A stretch of DNA of 9,547 nucleotides from Candidatus Gallibacteroides avistercoris (GCA_018714665.1 DVNA01000189.1:1-9547), one strand, 5' to 3'. Shown: positions 1-7,370, numbered from the stretch's first letter. Translations and numbers: made by a program. The notes: a model not told the origin generated them from the sequence alone.

Positions 1-1167
1 GATATCCCCTTTACGAATCGTTTTTATTTTGGAATGACACAAATACGCTTTTTTAATTGTATTTCCTTGGCAAGAATACAACGATTGATCTTTCTCGAAC
101 AAAGAACCTTTCATGCTGCTGAAGTCCGGGAACAAATCTTCATGGTATTGCGGTCGAATAGGAATAATGAACTTTTGAACAGATTCATTATCTTTGAAGT
201 AGGGATAATATCTTATCAAAGAATCCAAACTGCCGTAATCATCTTCCTTTAATTTCATTGGCTTAATATAAACATCATCTTGTTTGTATTTACCGAGACA
301 ATAAAAGCCATAATCTAAACAAAGCCCAACAAGCGTTTTTTGTTCTTCTCCGAACGTATGTAGGTATACCCAGTCCAACTTGTTTTTTACACAATAATCG
401 AATGCGATATACAAAAGTCGCTCGCCTAATTTCTTTCCGCGAGCTTTTATATCGACTTTAAATGTACAAAGCTTCAAGATGCGTCCGTGAATAATATCTC
501 CGCTATCAGTCAGCTGAGCATCCTGCTCGTGTTTGTAGATGCAGATTGCGACGATGTTGCCAGTTCCGTCTTCGATACACCAGCATTTCCGCTTGTCTGT
601 GGCACATTTCTGAAACCATTTATCAAAACCGTCATACGACAGCCGTAAAGATTCGAAGAACGGCTGGTTTTTATCTATTTCATATAAAAAGCGCTCTTTT
701 ACACCAGTGTAATCGAAAGAAAACGGGACAGTTGTATATCGCCGAAGTAATAACAAGAATTGTTCTAACCGATATACTTTATCCTGCAATCCGATTTTCG
801 TGGCTTTCCGATGAATGCCTTCGTCGTTTGTAACGAGGAGGTGTGCTGCACCCCGATATAAAGCGAACAAAATGTTATTGTCTACTTTGTCATTATCGTT
901 GGATTGCGATAAACCGAGTTCGTGACATTCCTGATCGGATAAAATTGGTGGATTTTCTATCTGTGAATATTGCTTTAACCGAGAAAATACGATTTTTCGT
1001 CTTTCTTGATTCTTGTCTCGGTTAATGTCTTCAAGTTGCATCGGATGAATATACAGACAATGGCTCTGCTCTACAGAGAGTTTCCGCAGTTCGGCAAAGG
1101 AAGAATCGAGTATTCTACTCGTATCTTCCAGTGGAATGATGATGTTTGTATCTAATAGTATATTCAT
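1..1167 (-). CDS. PIN-GNAT fusion protein, C-terminal PUA/EVE-like domain cut by the window edge (partial)
   Basis: An open frame of 389 codons runs from ATG at 1167 off the window at base 1. Residues 1-140 look like a PIN-type ribonuclease: MNILLDTNII at the start with Asp6, then acidic residues near 93-96 (DNDKVDNNILFAL) and TNDEG with Asp115. Residues about 150-310 look like a GNAT acetyltransferase; the acetyl-CoA loop is visible as RGKKLGERLL at 243-252. From about residue 365 (AYLCHSKIKTIRKGDI) a PUA-like EVE/ASCH fold seems to begin. PIN domains cut RNA, and GNAT domains in conflict systems can acetylate aminoacyl-tRNA or proteins; the role here is inferred. AGAAGGA lies about 10 bases before the start. 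The gene follows res by 31 bases and is probably its operon partner. The PIN and GNAT calls are fairly sure, the third domain less so. Confidence 0.8.
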   Translation of the reverse strand, partial: MNILLDTNIIIPLEDTSRILDSSFAELRKLSVEQSHCLYIHPMQLEDINRDKNQERRKIVFSRLKQYSQIENPPILSDQECHELGLSQSNDNDKVDNNILFALYRGAAHLLVTNDEGIHRKATKIGLQDKVYRLEQFLLLLRRYTTVPFSFDYTGVKERFLYEIDKNQPFFESLRLSYDGFDKWFQKCATDKRKCWCIEDGTGNIVAICIYKHEQDAQLTDSGDIIHGRILKLCTFKVDIKARGKKLGERLLYIAFDYCVKNKLDWVYLHTFGEEQKTLVGLCLDYGFYCLGKYKQDDVYIKPMKLKEDDYGSLDSLIRYYPYFKDNESVQKFIIPIRPQYHEDLFPDFSSMKGSLFEKDQSLYSCQGNTIKKAYLCHSKIKTIRKGDI

Positions 1168-1198
1168 ACGGGGTATTTCCTTCTGGCTTACTGGTCAA

Positions 1199-3826
1199 TT
1201 ACATTACGCTTAATCTTTGCAAAAGCTCTTTGATCGTAACAGCGCCCTCCATCTCCTGCTTGTCGAAAACCATGAAATAGCGATACTGCTCACCGGCTTT
1301 ATTGGCCCAAGTTCTGCCTAACTCAACTTTAGCCCGACTATCCGAGTTATCCCGATCATCGCCTTTCGTTTCAAGAAGAACGGTAATGCCGCTATTCAAT
1401 TGGACGATAAAGTCGGGATAATGATTCATATAACCGTTTATACAGAACCCCGTACGGCTCGGATTTCTATGCCAGAACAGAACGTTGTCCAGATTGGCGA
1501 CAGCATTTATAACCTCATATTCGAACCCGTTAATCGACTCCTCTTCCGTATAAAGTCCTTTAGCCAATCCGATAGACTTAATTTTTACAGTTATCCGTTC
1601 GGGCAGACGATAGGCTGCCTGACATTTTACCTGACCGGTATCGAGCCACTCTTTGAACTTTTTCTCTTGATAAACGGACAACAGCGATTCTATTTTCTGT
1701 CGAATCGTATTTCTTGTCTGCCAATCGTTCGAGTACAAATATTCGAGTTGTTCAGAATCTACACCCTCAATAGCCTTTTTTATATAATGTGCGACCTGCG
1801 GTTCGGAGATTTCATCGAACCGAATATTCTTTGCAAGCGTTTCAGCCAACTGTCTCTGTTTACTTTCCGGCGATAAAGTCGCAAAGTGTTGTTTGATAAA
1901 TGACAATTGATCTGCATTCAGGTTCCTTCTTGTAACGGCATATTCTTCGCCGCTGGATTTTTCCAAGTCCACACGCACAGCTTCGCTTTTAGCAGGAGAA
2001 AAGTCAATATTGTGGTCGCACTTGTCCAAATCGAAACCTTCGGCAAGCATCGTCTTGTCCAACGCCACATATTCATCGGCAAATATCAAATTGGCATGTA
2101 TCTTTTTCACAAATTGAGGCAATACCAACTCCTTCGCCTTGACTTCAAAAATATCTTTAATCGGATATGTTGTTACCATGTCTTTAATATCATTTGGAAT
2201 GTCGTTATTATCGGTCTTTTGCGCCGCTTGTCGGTTGTAATTCTCGTTTTCCTGTCGGGCAAAAGACTCCAATTCGACCGTGTCCGTATTTGCTGCGGGT
2301 GTCGTAATTGTCGTTTTGATTGTTTCGGGGTCTATCTGTTCGTTAATATCGTCGGTTATCGTAGTTGTCGGTGTATCCTGCGCCGGTTCGTCGCAACCAA
2401 ATAAATTCAGAGACGGCAGTTCTGTTGGGGTAGAAACCGGTTCTGCTGAACATTCAGCAACACGGTAATCCTTTTTGCTGAAGCCCGCACGGTTCAAGCC
2501 CTCTATAACATTCTCTACCGTACTCCGGAAATCGTTGGACGAGGTAAATACATACGATAAGTCGAGCAGCTCCTCTTTGTGCTTGGTTGTATAGGGAAGT
2601 CGCAGTACACGGCCCAATATCTGCTCTACATCCACCCGTGACGTCTTGTTGGCAAGTGACGCGAGAATATAGGCAAACGGACAATCCCAACCCTCTTTGA
2701 GCGCATTGACCGTAATGATATAGCGCACAGGGCAATCGCGGGACATCAAATCGGTATTTTTAATTTCGTCTTTGTTTGCAGTTTTGATTTTTATCTGCTC
2801 TTCGGGAATGCCTATTTCTATAAGTTTACTTTTTATTTTATCGAAAGTAATATTGTCATCATCGGTTTTCGGTTGGGCTTGGAATAATACAATCGGGCGA
2901 ATATATCTACCGCCTTCTGCTTCCATCGCAATGGCTTTCTGTTCCAGGCTGCGCTGCATCTGGATCGCACTCGAAATAACATCGTTCGTCGAGCGATGAT
3001 TATATACGATAACGGGCAATTTTACCATATTAGCCCGTTTGAGTTTGATTGCGTCGACAAAACTGATGATGTTGCTCTTATTGCGCGGTGTAGCCGTCAG
3101 GTCGAGGATAAAACACGGATTAATTGCTTTAAGCATATCTACACGCAGGTTAGCCTCGAAGTTGTGGCTTTCGTCAATGATGACCACCGGATTCAGATAG
3201 GACAGCACTTGAATCAACCCTGTCTCATCCGATCCATCTACACGTTTGGTCATAGAATCGTATAGCCTGGCATACTCTGCTAAATTCTCGTTTTCACGGT
3301 AAACGCGTCGGCCGTCCTTATTGTTGGCCACAAATGACTGTACGCTCAACACGAAAATCGTCAGTTGTTCTCGAATCTCGGTTGGACTGATTCCCTGCCC
3401 GAACAATGCCGCTTCCTTGTCGACAACGCATACGGCATTCCCGAAATGACTGTCAATCTTCTGCCGGTAGGGGTGCGACGGGTCGTTCAGATTCTTGTAG
3501 GTCTGTTTCAGAATCGTATCTGACGGAACGAACCACGCCACAACTTTCGGCTTATCGGCAGGCATATGCCTGAATATCGTATTCAATGCATTGCAGGCGA
3601 TGAAAGTTTTGCCACCTGCGGTCGGCACTTTGACCGTTACATGCGGCACACCGGTAACACTGTTGTCATACGGATGCAGATAGTAGTTGTCGTATGATGA
3701 AATAGAAACACCTTTATCTTCCCAGAATTTATGAAAAGCCGTATCGGGACGGTTGTATTTCTCGACATACCCGATATATGCATCCAAGTCGGCGATTACC
3801 TCTTTTTGATATTGTTTGAGTTCCAT
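1199..3826 (-). CDS. res: Type III restriction endonuclease subunit Res (helicase-nuclease)
   Basis: This 875-residue protein is the ATP-dependent translocase and cleavage subunit of a type III restriction enzyme, working in complex with Mod on unmodified DNA. Superfamily 2 helicase motifs are in order: Walker A PTAGGKT at 68-74, motif II DESH at 218-221, TATP at 244-247, and the motif VI block VEQILGRVLRLP at 400-411. A C-terminal PD-(D/E)xK nuclease is visible: PDF with Asp805, then LLETKG with Glu819 and Lys821. Residues about 464-516 are a Thr/Pro/Asp-rich linker between the helicase and C-terminal parts. I chose ATG at 3826 (MELKQYQKE, the usual start of the family) and not the earlier ATG at 3919, which lies out of frame inside mod. 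The stop of mod is 4 bases upstream, so the two are translationally linked. All key residues are present, so the enzyme should be active. Confidence 0.96.
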   Translation of the reverse strand: MELKQYQKEVIADLDAYIGYVEKYNRPDTAFHKFWEDKGVSISSYDNYYLHPYDNSVTGVPHVTVKVPTAGGKTFIACNALNTIFRHMPADKPKVVAWFVPSDTILKQTYKNLNDPSHPYRQKIDSHFGNAVCVVDKEAALFGQGISPTEIREQLTIFVLSVQSFVANNKDGRRVYRENENLAEYARLYDSMTKRVDGSDETGLIQVLSYLNPVVIIDESHNFEANLRVDMLKAINPCFILDLTATPRNKSNIISFVDAIKLKRANMVKLPVIVYNHRSTNDVISSAIQMQRSLEQKAIAMEAEGGRYIRPIVLFQAQPKTDDDNITFDKIKSKLIEIGIPEEQIKIKTANKDEIKNTDLMSRDCPVRYIITVNALKEGWDCPFAYILASLANKTSRVDVEQILGRVLRLPYTTKHKEELLDLSYVFTSSNDFRSTVENVIEGLNRAGFSKKDYRVAECSAEPVSTPTELPSLNLFGCDEPAQDTPTTTITDDINEQIDPETIKTTITTPAANTDTVELESFARQENENYNRQAAQKTDNNDIPNDIKDMVTTYPIKDIFEVKAKELVLPQFVKKIHANLIFADEYVALDKTMLAEGFDLDKCDHNIDFSPAKSEAVRVDLEKSSGEEYAVTRRNLNADQLSFIKQHFATLSPESKQRQLAETLAKNIRFDEISEPQVAHYIKKAIEGVDSEQLEYLYSNDWQTRNTIRQKIESLLSVYQEKKFKEWLDTGQVKCQAAYRLPERITVKIKSIGLAKGLYTEEESINGFEYEVINAVANLDNVLFWHRNPSRTGFCINGYMNHYPDFIVQLNSGITVLLETKGDDRDNSDSRAKVELGRTWANKAGEQYRYFMVFDKQEMEGAVTIKELLQRLSVM

Positions 3827-3830
3827 AAGG

Positions 3831-5465
3831 TCAGAATCGTTTGATGTCACGAGGAATTTTTTTGAAAGTAATGTTTCGGGCTGCAAGTACTTGCGGCGGC
3901 ACGGTGCAAATATCGGCATAGATGACGTACTGTTCGGTACGCTCCGTTACGATACCCAGCGTATCAATGCTGAGCGTCATAAGACAATCTTTTTCATAAT
4001 AGAAATAATACCCAGTTCCGTTATAGGTATCAAGCAGATATTTCGCCTCTTCAGTGCGTTTGCGGTCCAGATGACGCTTCGTTTCGGTGTAGTAGATATA
4101 CTCCCGAATCTTCTCTTCATCGACCTCTTCATTCAGATTCTTCTCCTGGTCGAACATGGGGGCTCCCAATTCGTAGTAATCGAATGCTCCTCCGGTTCCG
4201 GCCACCGCATTTTTTCCTTCACCGTATCCGTTCATTACGCGACGAACCCGTTCTGCCGTAATGTTTTCAGCATAGTCCTCCATTTCAACCAGAATAAACT
4301 TCCGATTGCCGCCATCTTTTTTATTGAGGTTCAATACGGCATGAGCTGTAGTCCCTGAACCTGCGAAAGAATCGAGAATAATATCGTTAGTGCCACATAA
4401 AAAGTTTATGATATACTCGATTAGTGAAACGTCTTTTGGGTATTCAAAGACATTATGCCCATCGAATATGGCAGATAGAACTTTTCCAGCTTCTTCTGTT
4501 GTATCTACTCCAACCGTTGCATCAATCAGGTTAGGCGGCACTTCCGGGTCGTATTCTTGCTTTTTATAGGATAAAACGAGTCTATTTGAACAATTTATAA
4601 TTGTATTTTGGGCAAGTTCATTTTCTAACTTATCTTGTAGCCATATAAATCGATTTTCAAATTCAACGTCATTAGCATTGGTCCCATTAATTATGACCAA
4701 GTCATTCAATAATTTATTAGGATATTTCGCTGTTCCGTATACACCTGCAGGGATGGTTCTGTCTCCACCTTTTATATTGAGACTCTTAGCTGGGAACTTC
4801 AAAATCTTTACCGAATTCTGAGGTTTGGTCATAGGGTCGTCGCTGCTACTGACTTTCTGTATACCTTTATATTTAGTACTATTCTTCTGCTTTTCATAGC
4901 AAAGAACATACTCTATGTTTTTCTTTATTTTATATGAAAGATTGGGAGGTGTTGCGGATTTGAACCAATGCCATTGGCCGACAAAATTATTCACTCCGAA
5001 AATTTCATCGCACAATAACCGCAGATTAGCGAGTTCATTGTCGTCAATCGAAATAAAAATTGCTCCGTCTTCAGCCAACAACCTATGCAGCAGCTTCAAA
5101 CGCGGATACATCATACAGAGCCATTTGTCGTGGCGGCTCAGGTCCTCACCCTGCTTGCCGACAACCTCGCCCAACCACTTCTTGATTTTCGGATCATTCA
5201 CATTGTCGTTGTAGACCCATTTCTCGTTCCCGGTATTGTAGGGCGGATCGATATAGATGCACTTGATTCGCCCCTCGTATTCGGGAAGCAGGGATTTCAG
5301 CGCTTCGAGGTTGTCGCCGTGAATGATTTTATTACCGCTATTTGTAGGAGTCGTGTCAGCCGGATCATCTACCCGGAACCCATATTTGTGCTCCAGCACC
5401 CGATATGGCACCTCCTGATGGTGATTGACAACTTTCTCCTTTCCTATCCAAGTCAGTGTAGGCAT
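3831..5465 (-). CDS. mod: Type III DNA methyltransferase subunit Mod (adenine-N6)
   Basis: This 544-residue protein recognises the target site and methylates adenine at N6; it also guides Res. The catalytic motif IV DPPYNTGNE is at 73-81 and the S-adenosylmethionine-binding motif I FAGSGTT is at 367-373. Catalytic motif before cofactor motif is the beta-class order seen in type III Mod proteins. The target recognition domain lies between them, at about residues 165-310. The start MPTLTWIGKEKVVNHHQEVPYR is the usual Mod N-terminus. The start codon is 3 bases after the stop of the membrane protein gene, and the stop codon is 4 bases before res. The part coding for the recognition domain (about 4535-4970) has sampled stretches of 25-32% GC against 45-53% in the flanks of the same gene, which suggests that the specificity domain was exchanged. 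No simple repeat for phase variation is seen. Confidence 0.97.
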   Translation of the reverse strand: MPTLTWIGKEKVVNHHQEVPYRVLEHKYGFRVDDPADTTPTNSGNKIIHGDNLEALKSLLPEYEGRIKCIYIDPPYNTGNEKWVYNDNVNDPKIKKWLGEVVGKQGEDLSRHDKWLCMMYPRLKLLHRLLAEDGAIFISIDDNELANLRLLCDEIFGVNNFVGQWHWFKSATPPNLSYKIKKNIEYVLCYEKQKNSTKYKGIQKVSSSDDPMTKPQNSVKILKFPAKSLNIKGGDRTIPAGVYGTAKYPNKLLNDLVIINGTNANDVEFENRFIWLQDKLENELAQNTIINCSNRLVLSYKKQEYDPEVPPNLIDATVGVDTTEEAGKVLSAIFDGHNVFEYPKDVSLIEYIINFLCGTNDIILDSFAGSGTTAHAVLNLNKKDGGNRKFILVEMEDYAENITAERVRRVMNGYGEGKNAVAGTGGAFDYYELGAPMFDQEKNLNEEVDEEKIREYIYYTETKRHLDRKRTEEAKYLLDTYNGTGYYFYYEKDCLMTLSIDTLGIVTERTEQYVIYADICTVPPQVLAARNITFKKIPRDIKRF

Positions 5466-5468
5466 ATG

Positions 5469-6137
5469 TTATTCTTTTTTCGTAATTTTTTTTGCTATAA
5501 CGTCCAGACTTTTCTGTATGGGCATATATTGTTGGTTGTTCAATACAAGGCCTTTCTGAATACCCTCTATGGATGCAACCAACTCGTCTTTGATTTTTAA
5601 ACTGCCCTCCATAATAAAGTCGTTTATGCAGAAAGATTCTTCAATTGAATATCTGCCGCAATATGTTCCTGCTATACGCATTGGAGAATCCATATAATTG
5701 TCAAGCCACTTGTTTATATCACTTTGCATGAATTTTTCGTGGTATAGAATTATCTCGCTATCCATATCGCTTTTTATTTTCGACAAGTAGAAATATTTAC
5801 TTACCCCGGCCTCTATGGCAAATGTTCTGTTTTGCAATCTTATATACGAATTTTTTACCGCATCGGAGTAATGATTGTCGATAGGATCTCCTGTTAACGT
5901 CATGGATATATTGTACGCTGTTTCCTTCCCCACATTGGTTATTCGCAGCAAGAAAAGTCCATCATTCGATATAATGCCAAAACTTAATCGAGCACGACGA
6001 TCTTCCAACCATTGCTGCCGCATCTCTTTAAGCTGCTGTTTATTCTGCCACAATGCTATAACAGCAACCAATGCCGTAATAGCCGTAATGATAGCACTTA
6101 CTGCAGTCCAATTTATTACACACAACGCAATTATCAT
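5469..6137 (-). CDS. Membrane-anchored protein of unknown function in the type III R-M operon
   Basis: I do not recognise a named family. The 222-residue protein has one clear membrane segment at about residues 10-30 (WTAVSAIITAITALVAVIALW). A charged, probably helical stretch QNKQQLKEMRQQWLEDRRAR follows at 31-50. The positive residues after the membrane segment place the C-terminal 190 residues in the cytoplasm. Residues 51-85 alternate in a beta-like pattern with LRITNVGKETAYNI, reminiscent of Ig-like or CARDB-type beta-sandwich folds; this is only a resemblance. The start ATG overlaps the stop of the regulator gene by ATGA, and the stop is 3 bases before mod, so it is a fixed part of the operon. 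Possible jobs are anchoring the restriction complex at the membrane where phage DNA enters, or an effector. Both are guesses. Confidence 0.85.
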   Translation of the reverse strand: MIIALCVINWTAVSAIITAITALVAVIALWQNKQQLKEMRQQWLEDRRARLSFGIISNDGLFLLRITNVGKETAYNISMTLTGDPIDNHYSDAVKNSYIRLQNRTFAIEAGVSKYFYLSKIKSDMDSEIILYHEKFMQSDINKWLDNYMDSPMRIAGTYCGRYSIEESFCINDFIMEGSLKIKDELVASIEGIQKGLVLNNQQYMPIQKSLDVIAKKITKKE

Positions 6138-6340
6138 ATTTGTTCACTTTTAATCAACTCCTTTGGATCAACTTGCAAAATATTGGCAATCTCAAACAGC
6201 ACTTCCAGGCTCGGCTGACGTCTGTTACATACATAAGAATTGACAATACAAAAGCTCTTCCCGAGCTTTTCTGCTAACCATGTTTGCTTGATGCCTTTTT
6301 CTTCGAGCACCTCTTTTATGCGATTCCTTGGCTTGTCCAT
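6134..6340 (-). CDS. Cro/C1-type helix-turn-helix regulator, likely controller of the R-M operon
   Basis: A 68-residue XRE-family DNA-binding protein. The helix-turn-helix covers about residues 19-40: QTWLAEKLGK is the first part, and SFCIVNSYVCNRRQP holds the turn and recognition helix. It has almost no other domain, as in the small controller (C) proteins of restriction-modification systems, which time methyltransferase and endonuclease expression. I chose the ATG at 6340 (MDKPRNRIKEVLEEKGIKQ) because a longer start at 6385 would place the promoter and palindrome inside the gene, and the added residues look unlike the family. Its stop overlaps the next start by ATGA. A perfect palindrome covering the -7 box 12 bases upstream suggests that it binds its own promoter. 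Regulation of the operon is inferred from position. Confidence 0.88.
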   Translation of the reverse strand: MDKPRNRIKEVLEEKGIKQTWLAEKLGKSFCIVNSYVCNRRQPSLEVLFEIANILQVDPKELIKSEQI

Positions 6341-6351
6341 ATTAATCCGTT

Positions 6352-6370
6352 TATCTTTGCTACAAAGATA
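6352..6370 (-). promoter_or_regulatory. Promoter -7 box inside a perfect palindrome, probable operator of the HTH regulator
   Basis: The arms TATCTTTG and CAAAGATA (8 bp each) are perfect inverted repeats around 3 bases. On the minus strand the arm at 6370-6363 reads TATCTTTG, a match to the Bacteroidetes -7 consensus TAnnTTTG, placed to start transcription about 15 bases before the regulator ATG at 6340. No convincing -33 TTTG is seen at the usual distance. Because the site is symmetric, the plus strand also carries a -7 match. A further half site AAAGATA lies at 6389-6395. Binding by the regulator is inferred. Confidence 0.6.
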
Positions 6371-6533
6371 TAAAATATAATGCAATAAAAAGATAAAAAC
6401 AACAAGTTTCTAAAAGAGCAACCATCTGTGTGTACCAAACTTTACTATTCTAAGAGTTTCAAGTGTTTGTATAAGGTTTATAGGTGTTAGTTATGACTGA
6501 AATATGATTACAGCGAAAAGAGAAAAAATCGAG

Positions 6534-6578
6534 CTTTACTTTATTCTCGTTTTCATATATACGTTCATTAAAGTAAAG
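6534..6578. repeat. Inverted repeat 1 (10-bp arms, TTTACTTT core)
   Basis: The arms CTTTACTTTA (6534-6543) and TAAAGTAAAG (6569-6578) are perfect inverted repeats around 25 AT-rich bases with ATATATA near the centre. The arm core TTTACTTT is shared with the second inverted repeat 144 bp to the right. The function is unknown; a protein-binding or recombination site, or a weak hairpin, are possible. Confidence 0.6.
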
Positions 6579-6677
6579 TCAAATAAAGGGAGAAAAGATG
6601 GCTGCGCCAAAACTTATTGGCTTCAGTCATTTTTCTTTTGGCTGCACCTGTTGAATGAGTAGAAGCTACATGAATTC

Positions 6678-6727
6678 AGTTTACTTTAGTTTATTAGCTC
6701 TATATATAAGCTAAACCAAAGTAAACT
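6678..6727. repeat. Inverted repeat 2 (about 20-bp imperfect arms, TTTACTTT core)
   Basis: The left arm begins AGTTTACTTT (6678-6687) and the right arm ends AAAGTAAACT (6718-6727), a perfect 10-bp match. Pairing goes on through GTTTA/TAAAC and AGCT, with one mismatch and a small bulge, up to a TATATATA centre near 6701-6708. It could form a strong AT hairpin on either strand. It lacks the GC-rich stem and one-sided T-run of a usual intrinsic terminator. Confidence 0.65.
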
Positions 6728-6914
6728 ATATTTAGTTGCTTGTCTATATGCCTATGTCTATTATTGTAAGAGCAGTTTGCAGACAAAAAAGGGAAACGTA
6801 GGCCGAAGAGATTTTTCTTTTGTGACTACTAATCAATGTCCCTTGAAGCGGAAAGAAGAGCTGCTCACGGTAATATTCGCCCCCCCCTGTGCAAACAAAT
6901 GAAGGGAATGAAAC

Positions 6915-7253
6915 CTAATGAAAATAGAAAAGGTCAGAATTAGCTTTAATCGACGATTTTGTTTCTGTATTGTTTCTTAATTGAAGGTGTAAAAATATAA
7001 ATGAATTGATTATAAGTAAATTATATATAGTGAAAATTGCATTAATTTCAAATTTCCAGATAATGTTGATGAAAATAAGGAACAGTAATAGAACAATGTT
7101 TTTTTCTGAAAAAAAAGACTCGTACTGAAAAAAAGAATAAACTAGTGTAAAGAGATTTATTATCAAAAAGTATGGATTGATTTTTCGGATCTTTATGCCG
7201 TAGATGATAAAATCCCAGTTGTTCCTGAATTTGATAATCCATTGTTCCATCAT
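6915..7253 (-). CDS. Possible small membrane protein, unrecognised
   Basis: A 112-codon frame from ATG at 7253, with AAAGGA about 9 bases before the start. Three hydrophobic stretches could cross the membrane: about residues 25-43 (INPYFLIINLFTLVYSFFQ), 53-69 (NIVLLLFLIFINIIWKF) and 70-92. I recognise no family. Caution is needed, because the DNA is very AT-rich and such DNA makes Phe/Ile/Leu-rich frames by chance. The gene stands alone, after the terminator of the upstream operon, and no good TAnnTTTG promoter is visible. The frame stays open for 56 codons beyond its TAG stop. It may be real, a decayed gene, or chance. Confidence 0.35.
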   Translation of the reverse strand: MMEQWIIKFRNNWDFIIYGIKIRKINPYFLIINLFTLVYSFFQYESFFSEKNIVLLLFLIFINIIWKFEINAIFTIYNLLIINSFIFLHLQLRNNTETKSSIKANSDLFYFH

Positions 7254-7334
7254 AAATTCATCCTTTGAAAATTATAAATAGAAGAAATTGTATTTAATCT
7301 ATAATGTATTAGGACATTATGATTCTGTATTAGA

Positions 7335-7370
7335 ATAAAAAACTTCCTGCAACAAGAATCGCAGGAAGTT
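7335..7370 (-). terminator. Intrinsic terminator of the iron-sulfur / GGGtGRT operon
   Basis: A perfect 10-bp stem (AACTTCCTGC at 7341-7350 with GCAGGAAGTT at 7361-7370) has a 10-base loop. On the minus strand it is followed by a run of T (about 7342-7337), 24 bases after the stop codon of the GGGtGRT gene. Confidence 0.9.

Larger units (their letters stand above)
6386..6914. other. AT-rich intergenic region with large inverted repeats, no gene recognised
   Basis: About 530 bases without a credible gene. It contains two inverted repeats listed separately, a 9-bp inverted pair ATGACTGAA (6493-6501) and TTCAGTCAT (6622-6630) that brackets the first of them, and a near-repeat GGCTGCGCC (6600-6608) / GGCTGCACC (6640-6648). 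On the minus strand a 20-codon frame starts at 6630 (MTEANKFWRSHLFSLYLTLL) and stops inside the first inverted repeat. A 56-codon frame without ATG lies at 6747-6914 and is in frame with the ORF to its right. A run of eight C is at 6880-6887. It may be a noncoding or decayed element at the island border. Confidence 0.5.

Noticed and set aside
34..1025. Three plus-strand open frames (34-252, 546-833, 843-1025)
   Set aside because: They lie antisense to the continuous PIN-GNAT frame on the minus strand, look like no protein family, and are broken by stops.
3827..3919. A longer start for Res at 3919
   Set aside because: The added 31 residues lie inside mod in another frame, and the family usually begins MELK.YQ, which matches the ATG at 3826.
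1400..5600. Long plus-strand open frames opposite res and mod, including 1400-1876, 1907-2404, 3816-4358 and 5085-5600
   Set aside because: They are mirror frames of well-supported Res and Mod reading frames and have no recognisable domain.
6341..6385. A longer start for the HTH regulator at 6385
   Set aside because: It would put the palindrome and -7 box inside the gene; the ATG at 6340 gives the usual length.
6386..6914. CRISPR array or tRNA gene in the gap
   Set aside because: No regular direct repeats with spacers and no cloverleaf with the usual T-loop sequence were found; the repeats here are inverted pairs.
7048..7242. A 64-codon minus-strand frame
   Set aside because: It overlaps the 112-codon frame, which has a better ribosome site, and it shows no family features.
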